Source: Clostridiales bacterium
GTDB taxonomy: Bacteria > Bacillota > Clostridia > Saccharofermentanales > Saccharofermentanaceae
DNA length: 64,000 bases
Assembly: GCA_017529925.1 (NCBI GenBank)
Contig: JAFXMZ010000031.1
Coordinates: forward strand, 1-64,000
Reading direction: 5' to 3'
Position 1 is the first letter of the stretch, and the number at the start of each line of letters is the position of its first letter. The notes under the pieces were generated by a model. It searched no databases. It worked only from the letters and a program-made list of their open reading frames with translations, and was not told where the DNA came from. This document shows positions 1 through 8,612 of this stretch, one piece after another. The position numbers and the translations under genes were made by a program.

Positions 1-75
1 ACGAGTGGTGGAAGTACCAAGACTTATTCACTCACACTGACCTGTGATGACTCCGGTAGCTTCAGTAGCTATTGA
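1..75 (+). CDS. 3' end of a small secreted protein (partial, runs off the window)
   Basis: The open frame enters the window in phase at base 1 and stops with TGA at 73-75. The visible residues are Ser/Thr-rich (they end GSFSSY) and identical to the C-terminus encoded by the truncated copy at 2,959-3,234. That copy shows what the body of this protein probably looks like: a small exported beta-rich protein of the same general type as the products at 314 and 3,480. The signal peptide and most of the protein lie outside the window. Function unknown. Confidence 0.6.
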   Translation, partial: TSGGSTKTYSLTLTCDDSGSFSSY

Positions 76-125
76 TAGAAAGGTAAGAGACTGATCAGAT
101 ACTGATTAAGGGAGGTACGGACCAA
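1..125 (+). repeat. Direct repeat, copy 1 (tandem duplication, period 3,159 bp)
   Basis: Bases 1-109 are identical to 3,160-3,268. Similarity continues with scattered changes through the leader RNA that follows. The repeat covers the end of a secreted-protein gene and the start of the leader. It marks a tandem duplication in which each unit reads: secreted-protein tail, leader RNA, small secreted protein, large lipoprotein. Confidence 0.9.
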
Positions 126-273
126 TGGGAAACTGACATGGCTGTACTTGACATAAAAGAAGCCCACATCTGGCAATGTGAGCCTCTGGTCAAATACAGC
201 AAGGCGTAGGAGCCTCAAGCCAGCATTAGAAATGCATATCAAGGATATCATGTGTCGGGATTTGAGGCAAGGA
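112..273 (+). ncRNA. Structured leader RNA, copy 1
   Basis: This sits in the 238-base gap before the secreted-protein gene at 314. Visible pairings: GCTGTA (141-146) with TACAGC (195-200), continued by TTGAC (148-152) with GTCAA (189-193). Inside this is a hairpin, 162-169 with 176-183, with one mismatch. A second stem pairs GCCTCAA (212-218) with TTGAGGC (262-268). The 11-base linker between the stems, AAGGCGTAGGA (201-211), and the AAGGA after the second stem recur in copy 2. The second and apical stems differ in sequence between copies yet still pair, which suggests a selected RNA structure. I do not recognise it as a known riboswitch class. Confidence 0.55.
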
Positions 274-313
274 ATTTGTCGTTTTAGCGACTTTATCAGA
301 CGAGGTATTAAAT

Positions 314-730
314 ATGAAAAAGAGGTTCATTAAACTATTGTCTTGTTGCATGGCCGTCATTTCTTTTGCTGGAATGTCAGTGTTCGCCGACCCCATACCT
401 GAACAACCGGAACAGCCGATAGATATAGTGGAATCAGCTGTATACAGCAAAGTGGTGTCGTTTAACTTAACACAAGGTCACTCCAAAACCACTAGTGTGA
501 CGTGTGCAGGAACACCTGCTTTTGTCTCATATTGGTCATGTAATGTAGGGAAAGCTAACATCACCATTAAAGTGAATAATGTAACACAAGGTACATACAC
601 AATACCCGAGACGGGATCAACGACCATAAATATTCCTATTTCTTGTTCTGTAGGAGATACCATAACTTGTACAGTCTACGTTGCATCCGGCTATTATTCA
701 GCTCAGGGAAGCTACACGATCAATTATTAA
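314..730 (+). CDS. Small secreted beta-rich protein
   Basis: A 138-residue protein with a clear signal peptide: MKKR, a hydrophobic stretch to about residue 21, then probable cleavage after the Ala-containing VFA at about 24-25. The mature part begins with a Pro/Glu linker (about 27-37) and continues with alternating Thr/Ser/Val strands, two or more Cys, and a TINY-like end, suggesting a compact Ig-like beta fold. It follows the structured leader RNA, and a hairpin plus a lipoprotein gene follow it. The protein at 3,480 sits in the same position in the next repeat unit but has diverged strongly. Role unknown: a surface or matrix protein, or an exported effector, would fit. The start is the only ATG in front of the signal peptide. 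Confidence 0.7.
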   Translation: MKKRFIKLLSCCMAVISFAGMSVFADPIPEQPEQPIDIVESAVYSKVVSFNLTQGHSKTTSVTCAGTPAFVSYWSCNVGKANITIKVNNVTQGTYTIPETGSTTINIPISCSVGDTITCTVYVASGYYSAQGSYTINY

Positions 731-753
731 TAGTCGTGTCATCAGCTTTCAGC

Positions 754-793
754 CTCGGTCATCATTATGCGTTTTTGCTTGGTGATGACCGAG
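754..793 (+). terminator. Hairpin between secreted protein and lipoprotein genes
   Basis: The arms CTCGGTCATCA (754-764) and TGATGACCGAG (783-793) pair perfectly over 11 bp with an 18-base loop. Only a weak T-tract follows (CTTTCT), so it may be a leaky terminator that lowers expression of the downstream lipoprotein relative to the secreted protein. Confidence 0.6.
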
Positions 794-830
794 CTTTCTA
801 ATAAAGATGGGAAGTGTGGTTATAATAAGT

Positions 831-2957
831 ATGAAAAAGATAGCAATTCTTTTAATAGGAGTTCTTTTGCTCTCTTCTTGCAGTCGACAAAGCGAGGAAA
901 CAGAACCCAAAGATACAAGGGATATATGTTTTGTATCTGAAAGCTATTCGTTCTCAAATGCAGACCGAATAGACTGCGTATCTAGGTCAGATGAGGATTA
1001 CTATATTGTGACGAGTTCTGTAGATTACACATCCGACAGGAATACTTACGCAGCGTTTAAATTATCATCTGATGGTTTGTCTGAGATTCTCGAGACGGAA
1101 GATGACCGGGCTGTCTATGCTATGACGGATCATAACAAAATCATTCTTGTTACGGTTAGTGGGATTCGCGTTTACGATATTGAGAGCGGAGATATATTTG
1201 ATTCGGAACTTATTAACGAGATCAATTCCGATAGCGGATACAATGCATCCGGCATCTATTTAGACAGCAGGAGTCAGGGATTTGCGATGTATAGAAACGG
1301 GACATTGTATTTGACAGATGATGAATTTAATATTATATCCGAATACACTGTTGAAGAGGATGCAAGCCCAAGAAAGAATGATTTCTTTCTCGAGCGGGAA
1401 GGGAATGAGTATATCCTTGCAGGAATCGGCAGTTCAACAACTTATTATCAGCTGGATAAAGACGATGGCAGCCTGACAATAGTTATGGATCTGACCGAAA
1501 TAGATAATGCAGGCTTATCGTATATTTCGGACGATTACATGATCGGAGACGATAACAGTATTCAGCGGATAGATATCGGAACAGGAGCGCTACAGACGTG
1601 CGTGTATGGAGACAGGATACTGCTTGAACCTGCATTCAAGGATGACTGTGAAGAACAGATATATGCATTTGACGATGAGCATTATGCTATAAGCAGGACA
1701 TACTACGACTGCCCTCCTGAGTTGTTGATAGTTGAAGCAGATGCTACTCTGGATCTGAGCAACAGGGAAGAGATAGTACTGAGCGGGGATCGAGTCAGTG
1801 ACGATATGATACTGCAATATGCGATCTACCTATATAACAGATCTCAGAATGAATACTACATTACGACTAAGGATTACGACATCGTTGGCAGTACCATAGA
1901 GGAGATGACGGTATCCCGTTTGGAGATGATAACGGATTTTATTAACAACGACACACCAGATATGTTCTTCGGTAACAGTATGGACTACAACTATATGGGA
2001 GATGCGGGTCTGTGCGTTGATCTCTCTGATTATCTGACGGATGAGAATTACTCCGAACTGCAACCTTGTATCAGATCTACTGTAATGAATGGAGACGGAA
2101 GTAATTATCAGTTTTATACCGGCTATTCTTTGCAGGGATTCTACGGGAGAGGGATCGATTTCCCAGATAACGATATCAGTATATCTGACATTCGGGAGAC
2201 GGATTCATCCGACAGAAGCGTCTTCGGATATATCTATGCGTATGAATTGCTTCAGTCTGCAGTATGCTTTGATCCCGATAACATACCCGATACCGATGAT
2301 CTGGAGACGATGATCAACTACTTTAACGAAGAAGGGATAGCATACGGCGAACAGATAGACGGGTTTTATACCGAAGAAGATCTGTACAATGGGAATATTA
2401 TGCTTATGAATAACTTGTTCCTCGGTAATTTCAGAGACTTCAGGATTGCAAACAGCAACTGTGACGGTGGGCTCGTCTTTGTGGGATATCCTTCTGTTGA
2501 CGGTTCTTTACATGTTGCCGATCCGTATGGAATGGTCGCGGTATCGTCTTCTTCTTCTCATGTTGATCAGTGTATAGATTTCATACGAATCCTTATGTCT
2601 GACGAAGTTCAGAGACGAGTTGTTTATCAAGGATATTACCCGGTAACAGCGGATATCCTTAACGAATACTTGGATTATATGCAGTCTCCCGATATGATTC
2701 CCGAAGGCATGGCATATTACATTACACTTGCTGATCAATGCAGAGACCTGTACGGCGTAGAAAGTGAAGATGTAAGTGCTTCGGAAATCGAGAGCTACAG
2801 AGAGATGATAGAAAGCGTCGATACTGTAGCTCTGTATGACTGGGGTGCTTTTGGAATAGTGCAGGAAGAGATGTCTTTGACAAATAAGCCTACGGAAGAT
2901 ATAGCAGAATCTCTGTACTCACGATTGTCACTTTACGCAGCAGAAAATTATACATAA
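831..2957 (+). CDS. Large surface lipoprotein, propeller-like front and solute-binding-like back
   Basis: About 708 residues from the ATG at 831. I prefer this start because it gives a classic lipoprotein signal (MKKIAILLIGVLLLSSC, lipobox LSSC); an in-frame ATG at 807 would add eight residues. Residues roughly 30-310 are strand-rich with repeated short beta motifs like a propeller. The C-terminal half resembles family 1 extracellular solute-binding proteins, with an NDTPDMFFG patch and an FVGYPSVDGS stretch before a helical end. It is a paralogue of the products at 4,994 and 16,427: the tail LYAAENYT matches 4,994 exactly. No permease is adjacent, so it may act as a surface receptor rather than a sugar importer subunit. 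No strong Shine-Dalgarno precedes 831. Confidence 0.75.
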   Translation: MKKIAILLIGVLLLSSCSRQSEETEPKDTRDICFVSESYSFSNADRIDCVSRSDEDYYIVTSSVDYTSDRNTYAAFKLSSDGLSEILETEDDRAVYAMTDHNKIILVTVSGIRVYDIESGDIFDSELINEINSDSGYNASGIYLDSRSQGFAMYRNGTLYLTDDEFNIISEYTVEEDASPRKNDFFLEREGNEYILAGIGSSTTYYQLDKDDGSLTIVMDLTEIDNAGLSYISDDYMIGDDNSIQRIDIGTGALQTCVYGDRILLEPAFKDDCEEQIYAFDDEHYAISRTYYDCPPELLIVEADATLDLSNREEIVLSGDRVSDDMILQYAIYLYNRSQNEYYITTKDYDIVGSTIEEMTVSRLEMITDFINNDTPDMFFGNSMDYNYMGDAGLCVDLSDYLTDENYSELQPCIRSTVMNGDGSNYQFYTGYSLQGFYGRGIDFPDNDISISDIRETDSSDRSVFGYIYAYELLQSAVCFDPDNIPDTDDLETMINYFNEEGIAYGEQIDGFYTEEDLYNGNIMLMNNLFLGNFRDFRIANSNCDGGLVFVGYPSVDGSLHVADPYGMVAVSSSSSHVDQCIDFIRILMSDEVQRRVVYQGYYPVTADILNEYLDYMQSPDMIPEGMAYYITLADQCRDLYGVESEDVSASEIESYREMIESVDTVALYDWGAFGIVQEEMSLTNKPTEDIAESLYSRLSLYAAENYT

Positions 2958-2958
2958 G

Positions 2959-3234
2959 ACCAAGGAGGTTGATGTCGGCACACAGATATTCAAGATTACT
3001 GTAACGGGAACATTTTCATATTCCACAGGTACTTGTACAGCTCTTTCGTGCGGAGGCAGCTTTACAAAACCGTTCTACAGTACATGGACCAGCACGCCAT
3101 CCCTCACTAAAGGGAACATCAATGTTAGTAAGGCATATGCCAGGATTTCAGGGACAGCTACGAGTGGTGGAAGTACCAAGACTTATTCACTCACACTGAC
3201 CTGTGATGACTCCGGTAGCTTCAGTAGCTATTGA
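2959..3234 (+). pseudogene. N-terminally truncated small secreted protein
   Basis: An open frame of about 91 residues ending at TGA 3,232-3,234. It has no start codon or signal peptide and begins directly behind the lipoprotein stop. It reads TKEVDVGTQIFKITVTG and on through Ser/Thr/Gly-rich strands with two Cys near TGTCTALSCGG. Its last 25 codons are identical to bases 1-75. This is the joint of the tandem duplication: the front of the gene was lost when the second unit was placed behind the lipoprotein gene. Confidence 0.7.
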
Positions 3235-3284
3235 TAGAAAGGTAAGAGACTGATCAGATACTGATTAAAGGAGGTACAGACCGA
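3160..3284 (+). repeat. Direct repeat, copy 2
   Basis: This matches bases 1-125: the first 109 bases are identical, then scattered substitutions appear. Near identity next to strongly diverged neighbours (the secreted proteins at 314 and 3,480) suggests recent recombination or gene conversion confined to this segment. Confidence 0.9.
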
Positions 3285-3433
3285 TGGGCTATTTACATGG
3301 CTGTACTGACATAGCAAGACCCGCATCATAGGCGGATGCGGGTCTCAAGTCAGATACAGCAAAGCGTAGGCGCTTCAACAACGCATCATGAACACGTGAA
3401 TAAGATAACACAGGTGTATTGTTGGAGCAAGGA
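3271..3433 (+). ncRNA. Structured leader RNA, copy 2
   Basis: Same layout as 112-273. GCTGTA (3,300-3,305) pairs with TACAGC (3,355-3,360), extended by TGAC (3,307-3,310) with GTCA (3,349-3,352). The apical hairpin is a perfect 11 bp, AGACCCGCATC (3,317-3,327) with GATGCGGGTCT (3,335-3,345). The second stem is 10 bp with one G-T wobble, GCTTCAACAA (3,372-3,381) with TTGTTGGAGC (3,419-3,428). Linker AAAGCGTAGGC (3,361-3,371) and the following AAGGA match copy 1. The gene at 3,480 starts 52 bases after the second stem. A cis-regulatory RNA is the simplest reading. Confidence 0.55.
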
Positions 3434-3479
3434 ACATTACTATTACACAGTTTTTGACAACCATATATAGAGGTGTTTT

Positions 3480-3890
3480 ATGAAAAATCGAGTTTCTAGG
3501 CGATTGGTATCTCTGTTGATGTGTGTAACGCTTATTCTGGGATATGCAACCATAGCAAATGCCAGCTCACACTATTCCACAACATCAACCAGTAATGGAA
3601 GTAAGATGGCAAATACACTTACTCAGGAGACAGTTCACACCGGGAGTCATACGTACAGGATTCAGCTTCAGGGAGTTTCCTTTTACGGCGGTCAACCTGC
3701 CAACACATTTCCGTCAGGTGGAAGTGTAACAATTTACATAGAGAATACCGGTGTGAGTAGAACATATTATTCTCTTGATAAGCAAAATAAGACAGGGACC
3801 TATTCTGTTTCGAGCAATGTGACGGCTTATTCAGCGATATCTGCATCTGCAGGCGTGACAGTTTACTATTATTGGGATCCAAACTATTGA
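3480..3890 (+). CDS. Small secreted beta-rich protein
   Basis: A 136-residue protein with signal peptide (MKNRVSRR, hydrophobic core to about residue 25, cleavage near ANASS). The mature region is rich in Ser, Thr, Tyr and Gly, lacks Cys, and ends with a Tyr/Trp cluster (YYYWDPNY). An AGAGGTG site lies just upstream. It occupies the same slot as the protein at 314 but has little sequence in common with it beyond composition, so the slot seems to be one where cargo changes. The size and aromatic C-terminus recall secreted bacteriocins of the lactococcin 972 type, but I see no firm motif and do not assign that function. Confidence 0.65.
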   Translation: MKNRVSRRLVSLLMCVTLILGYATIANASSHYSTTSTSNGSKMANTLTQETVHTGSHTYRIQLQGVSFYGGQPANTFPSGGSVTIYIENTGVSRTYYSLDKQNKTGTYSVSSNVTAYSAISASAGVTVYYYWDPNY

Positions 3891-3902
3891 TATAATTGGA
3901 TT

Positions 3903-4997
3903 ATGAGACCTCGATCGATAATAGTAATAGTGTTTTTGGGAATAATACTTTGTTCATGCAGTTCTGGAGAGACATCGGGATCTCTTGCCGATTCCGATGT
4001 CTCTACGGAGACTGTTCTTTCAGATGTAATCGATGTATCGGATGTGCCGGATCAGCCAACGGATACTTCTCAGAATACGATCAATACAGAAAATGATATT
4101 TTTTCCGAAGATTTCAGGGTCTTGAATTCCGATATCACGGAAGCAGGCATTGTTACCATAAAGGGATCTCCAGAAGGCATTTCTATATCCACAGACAGTT
4201 TGGAGCCATGGTACGACGGATCAAACGGATATATCTATTATTACATTGGTCAGAAGATTTATCTGTCTGACGATCCTAATGATTATGTTCAGGCAGATGA
4301 AGATGTTGTTTGTTCTGTTGCCCGTTCGCTTTGCCTGGTATCAGAGGATGAATTGTCAGATGAGTTCGCGACGATCCTGCAGGACGACAGTATATGCAGT
4401 AATCTTTATCCGTACGTGGCGGAGATATCTTGTGAATATATAGACAGTGCTGTTGGAGACCCTGCAGATGTACTGGTAGACAGCTCGCTGTTCCCGGTAA
4501 GCTCATTTTATATGCGTAATGAGTATAATGGGATCCCGGTCGGTCAGATCAGAGCTTTCCCGATGGGGCAGACAGTATTCGGTGCCAATGCGGATGTAAG
4601 ATACAGGTGTTATCCTATTGTGGAGCGTGGTTTTACATCACTTTTCGATGGGATAAATACATTCCTTTATATTGACAAGTATGATTATGAGATAGTTGAT
4701 GTTACAGCTACGGTTGATGTTATTCCTGCAACAGAACTGGAAGATGAGATCCTGATCGCTATGGAGAATGCACGCAGTCTGCATCGAGGAGTCGATCTGG
4801 GACGAATAAATGCATTTGCCGCGGAATTGTGCTATATCCCGTGTTATCCCACAGATGGATATAGTCTTGATCCGACAGATGATAACGGCATGCTGATCCC
4901 GACATGGGTTGTCTACTGCACCTCATCGGAGACCGGAATGATAACCCTGTTTATAGATCCTGCTGACGGGAGCGATCTTATCATGGATGGAATATGA
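3903..4997 (+). CDS. Lipoprotein with PepSY/YycI-like C-terminus
   Basis: A 364-residue lipoprotein: MRPRSIIVIVFLGIILCSC gives a lipobox ending at Cys 19 or so. A long Asp/Ser/Thr linker (about 20-80) follows, then a globular region. The C-terminal stretch (IPTWVVY, then FIDPADGS) has the look of PepSY/YycI-type domains, where a strand pair is followed by an 'I-ns-DG' turn; this is a resemblance only. It starts 13 bases after the secreted-protein stop with little Shine-Dalgarno, and its stop overlaps the start of the next lipoprotein, so the three genes are probably co-transcribed. It may sense or hold the small secreted protein at the cell surface; that is inference. Confidence 0.6.
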   Translation: MRPRSIIVIVFLGIILCSCSSGETSGSLADSDVSTETVLSDVIDVSDVPDQPTDTSQNTINTENDIFSEDFRVLNSDITEAGIVTIKGSPEGISISTDSLEPWYDGSNGYIYYYIGQKIYLSDDPNDYVQADEDVVCSVARSLCLVSEDELSDEFATILQDDSICSNLYPYVAEISCEYIDSAVGDPADVLVDSSLFPVSSFYMRNEYNGIPVGQIRAFPMGQTVFGANADVRYRCYPIVERGFTSLFDGINTFLYIDKYDYEIVDVTATVDVIPATELEDEILIAMENARSLHRGVDLGRINAFAAELCYIPCYPTDGYSLDPTDDNGMLIPTWVVYCTSSETGMITLFIDPADGSDLIMDGI

Positions 4998-7099
4998 TCA
5001 TGAACAAGAGAAGTATCGCATATATAACGATAGCTGTGACGGCAGCCGTTACTCTCATATCTTGTTCCAGGAAAGAGAGTGAGAATGGCTATACAAAAGT
5101 AGAACAGTTGAATAAGTGTACCACAGAAGAATTCGAACCGTTCTATCATGAAGGATATAATTCATATCCGCTGAATGTTGTCTGCCATGGCAATAAGTAT
5201 GTAATACTGGTTCAGCAGTATCCGGAGAATACAAGAGATTCGGATGAGGCACTTCATTACCGGATCGTCACCTATGAAAATGGAGCAATAGTTTCTGATA
5301 AGTTGATCGGTTCGATGGACGGTTTATATTGTGATGCAGCATGTTTTGTAAATGATGACACCGTTGCAGCCTGCTTTGATTCAAGTATGGACTTTATCTC
5401 GATATCTGAGGATGAGATTATCGATCATGTGGATACAGGCAGTCCGATCTACAGTATTCGGCCGGCAGATGAAGGAGTCATCCTTTTATTTCATGATCAG
5501 GTCGGTTGTTATAGTATCGGGAACAAGACAATGGACAGTGTTCCACTCGGAGATATTCAATGCAATGATGATTCATGCAGTGCATACGAGGTCGACGGAG
5601 GATATTATCTGACGGCCGGAAGGGAGTCTGCTCACGACTACTACATGATCGACTTTGAGAATGACAGGTTCGAGAGACAGTTATCTGAATCAGATACCGG
5701 ATATGTTGGTTCTCTCTCGACGGATAACTACCTGAATACTTCGACAGGCATGACAAGGATCGATTACGCAGATCGAGAACTGGTGGAGTATATCAGTTGG
5801 AATATGATAGATATCAGGCCTGAAACAAAAGATCTTCAGGAAGACTACTACTATACTCTTGGAAGAGATCTGATGATCATACATAAGTATAATGACGGTT
5901 CATTTGACTGCCAGCTGATAAAGAACAGCAATGAAGAACCCAAGACAGATAAGATGCAGATCACTGTTGGCGGTTATGGTGTCAATGAAGATCTTGCCGT
6001 TAAATGGGCAGTATATAAGTATAATACTACGCATGACGATCAGCGGATCGTACTTGTGGATTACGGGGATGATTATTCATACAGCAATGCCGCCGAAGCG
6101 CAGGTTCAATTTGCATCTCTAATACAGCGGTTTAATAGCGGAGATGCTCCGGACATCTACTACGGATTTAACTTTGATCACGGGTATATGTATCGCAACG
6201 GGATGATCGGGAATTTGTCGGGTTATGATCTTGATCCGTCCCGATTCAGCGACAATATCTATGATCTTTTCTGTGACAGGAGCGGAGAGCTGTATGTTGT
6301 TTTCGCCGGGTATTATCTTAACGGGTACTTCGGGCTTGAAGATATCTTTGAGGATGGGGATATAAGCTGGCGTGAACTTGAGGAGACGTCTGAACGGACA
6401 GGGATCACTCCTCTCACGAGTCTTGAGAGCGGGAATATTGCCGATATCATCATCAGGTACGGGTTCGAAGATATGGTTTATGGCAGCAGCGGACATGTGA
6501 TCGATACGAGCGAACTGACGGATATAATTCAATTCTCGATCGACCATGGAGTTCCTGCCAATTCACCGGATGTTATGCTGTCAGGGTATCGTGAGATATA
6601 CAACAGACAGTATCTTACGTATCTTGGTTTCCAGCGCGACTACGGTTTTTTCCGTGATATGGAGTCTGAATGCAACTGCAGCTTTGTATTTTTGGGATAT
6701 CCTTCGATAGAAGGTTCGGTACATGTTGCGAATCCGATCGGTCTCCTGTCAATGTCATCCGGAACGGATCATCCGGATGAATGCTGGGATTTTATGCAGA
6801 TTGTTTTCGATGATGATATTCAAAGGATAATCAACGATAACGGGAGTATCCCGGTATGTGAAGATGTTTTGGAGGATTATATAGCTGATCTTAAAGCTGA
6901 AGGTGAGCCGCAGTGGATATTAGATGATTATATGGAAATGATCGGATCTGTCGATTCGAGGGCTACGTATGATTGGGGACTGTATAGTATAATCTGGGAA
7001 GAGATCAACTCATATGATCTGGCAGGTAAGACACCTGAGCAGATAGCAGAGTCGCTTCAGTCGAGACTGGATCTATATGCTGCGGAGAATTATACATGA
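4994..7099 (+). CDS. Large surface lipoprotein, propeller-like front and solute-binding-like back
   Basis: A 701-residue paralogue of the protein at 831. The signal MIMNKRSIAYITIAVTAAV leads into a lipobox LISC. The N-terminal 300 residues are strand-rich. The C-terminal half has the same landmarks as its paralogue: GDAPDIYYGFNFDHGYM, FLGYPSIEGSVHVANP, a DWGLYS motif near the end and the identical tail LYAAENYT. The ATG overlaps the previous stop (ATGA), so translation is coupled; ATG 5,000 is an alternative start. The next reading frame again overlaps its stop (ATGA at 7,096). No membrane permease is present, which is odd for a true ABC importer protein. Confidence 0.75.
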   Translation: MIMNKRSIAYITIAVTAAVTLISCSRKESENGYTKVEQLNKCTTEEFEPFYHEGYNSYPLNVVCHGNKYVILVQQYPENTRDSDEALHYRIVTYENGAIVSDKLIGSMDGLYCDAACFVNDDTVAACFDSSMDFISISEDEIIDHVDTGSPIYSIRPADEGVILLFHDQVGCYSIGNKTMDSVPLGDIQCNDDSCSAYEVDGGYYLTAGRESAHDYYMIDFENDRFERQLSESDTGYVGSLSTDNYLNTSTGMTRIDYADRELVEYISWNMIDIRPETKDLQEDYYYTLGRDLMIIHKYNDGSFDCQLIKNSNEEPKTDKMQITVGGYGVNEDLAVKWAVYKYNTTHDDQRIVLVDYGDDYSYSNAAEAQVQFASLIQRFNSGDAPDIYYGFNFDHGYMYRNGMIGNLSGYDLDPSRFSDNIYDLFCDRSGELYVVFAGYYLNGYFGLEDIFEDGDISWRELEETSERTGITPLTSLESGNIADIIIRYGFEDMVYGSSGHVIDTSELTDIIQFSIDHGVPANSPDVMLSGYREIYNRQYLTYLGFQRDYGFFRDMESECNCSFVFLGYPSIEGSVHVANPIGLLSMSSGTDHPDECWDFMQIVFDDDIQRIINDNGSIPVCEDVLEDYIADLKAEGEPQWILDDYMEMIGSVDSRATYDWGLYSIIWEEINSYDLAGKTPEQIAESLQSRLDLYAAENYT

Positions 7100-8116
7100 A
7101 ACGGCTGGCTGCATATAATCAGACATATATCCTGGTATCACTGTTTCTGGCGGTAGTGAACCTTTTCGCGATGCCGGGGACGGTGGAAGACGGAATGAGC
7201 TTTGGCGATATGGACGCTTTTTTCCGCGTTTGTCGAAAACCATCCTTCGTATGACCACATTGTCAGATACGACACGACGGAGAGTATGGCGTATGAGTTC
7301 CTGCCGTTCCTCCTGCATAAGGCATACATGACTTCAGATTTATCGGAGGGTGATATCTTATCGTTTATGGAATTCTGCAGTGAAAACGGATCAGCTCCGT
7401 ATTCAGAGACATCGGGTGTTGCAGTGCAGATGGCAAACGGGGAGCTGATGTTCGTTGAACCGTATGGCGGAATAGGCAGCTTTCTCCAGTATGTATTGAT
7501 GAACGAATACACGGGCGGCGATATAGATTATGTCGGATATCCGTTTACGACCGCACCGATATTTCAGCCGGATTTCTTTGTTTCTGTTATGAACAACAGT
7601 AACGATCCAGAAGGAGCGGCAGTAGTGTTGAATTATCTGTTATCTGATGAGTCGCTGACATCTGATACGAACTATAGCATACGTTCACTTCCGATATCGC
7701 AAGGTGTTTGTGAAACCAATATCGATACTATCCTGGGATACTATGAAGAGAACCGTATTACCGATATAGAACTTCATTTTGCCAACAATTCCGGGTCGGG
7801 CGGGATGATGCTGCCTGTAATGCTCCAGTCCGAAGGAGACGGGGATGTCTATAGTGAACCGAGCTACGATCCTGATAATGTGTACCAGCGTGAGTACGGA
7901 CCTGCCGGACGTGTGCTGATCGATAACCCAGGGGACTATATAGATAGTTACTTTGAGTCTATCGGTTCTGCCGAAGGAATGCTCGTGTACGACCAGGGGA
8001 TACAGAATATCTGGAATGAAGAGATCGGCGGATTCTACGACGGGTCGAGGAACCTGGAAGACGTGTGTTCGGTGATAGCGTCGAGGGCCCAGCTGTACAT
8101 TGATGAGAATCATTGA
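7096..8116 (+). pseudogene. Truncated and frameshifted solute-binding lipoprotein
   Basis: This copy aligns with the C-terminal half of the intact 642-residue lipoprotein at 16,427. An ATG at 7,096 opens a short signal-like N-terminus (MKRLAAYNQTYILVSLFLA) that joins directly to VVNLFAMPGTV, which in the intact protein lies past residue 320. About 300 residues are therefore deleted. The frame then breaks in the T-run at about 7,217-7,223. Removing one T restores DAFSAFVENHPSYDH, which has the same length as the homologous GVFGNYVMTHPSYEH. The downstream frame continues to a stop at 8,116 without further damage. A programmed frameshift is possible, but decay is more likely given the deletion. 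Confidence 0.75.
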
Positions 8117-8258
8117 AGGGGGAAGATATGAAGATTGAAATAGTTACCATTGGGTGTTACGTGGGCTGTCCAATATCCCGAGAAGGTTTTTAAACGTATA
8201 GATGAGCAGATACGAAGCGTGGTGCTCTGTCAAGATAACGGACAGTGATTTCACAAAA
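8117..8258. other. Short junction region in front of the IS remnant
   Basis: A good ribosome site (AAGGGGGAAG) and an ATG at about 8,128 open only a 20-codon frame (MKIEIVTIGCYVGCP), apparently the cut-off front of a gene. After it comes CTGTCAAGATAACGGACAG near 8,229, which could be the terminal inverted repeat of the IS remnant that follows. Nothing else is supported. Confidence 0.35.
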
Positions 8259-8612
8259 TTAAGCGCTTAATGTTCTCTTGAACTGGATGTCATAGTTCTT
8301 CTCGTATTGAAATGGCGACAAGTAATCGCAGTAACTGTGTATCCTTCGGGTATTGTAAAAGGCATCAATGTACTCAAATATCAGGTTGTATGCCTGGGTG
8401 TAGTCTCTTATGTGGAATCGGTTAAGCCATTCTCGCTTAATCAGGGCGTGGAAGGATTCAATGCATGCGTTATCCCATGGTGTGCCTGGAAGTGAATAGC
8501 TTTTCTCTATCCCGCTCGTAAACTCGTTGTATTCCTCTGATGTGTATTGTACTCCTCGATCCGTGTGAATAATCTTGGGACGCTGCCCGGTCGTCTTTAT
8601 TGCCTTGAACCT
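8259..8612 (-). pseudogene. IS3-family transposase OrfB, C-terminal remnant
   Basis: Read on the minus strand, the sequence encodes the last ~115 residues of an IS3-family (IS150-like) DDE transposase. It shows IIHTDRGVQYTS, carrying the second catalytic Asp, then PWDNACIESFHALIKRE with the catalytic Glu, and NTRRIHSYCDYLSPFQYE, ending at a TAA (8,259-8,261). The N-terminal half, the first catalytic Asp and OrfA are missing: homology stops at about 8,612, where AT-rich unrelated sequence begins. This is a dead element. It marks the left edge of a low-GC insertion zone and separates the lipoprotein island from the HD-domain gene pair. Confidence 0.85.

Noticed and set aside
3480..3890. Lactococcin 972-type bacteriocin
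   Set aside because: Size and aromatic C-terminus are similar, but no conserved motif matches, and the typical large membrane immunity protein is not adjacent.
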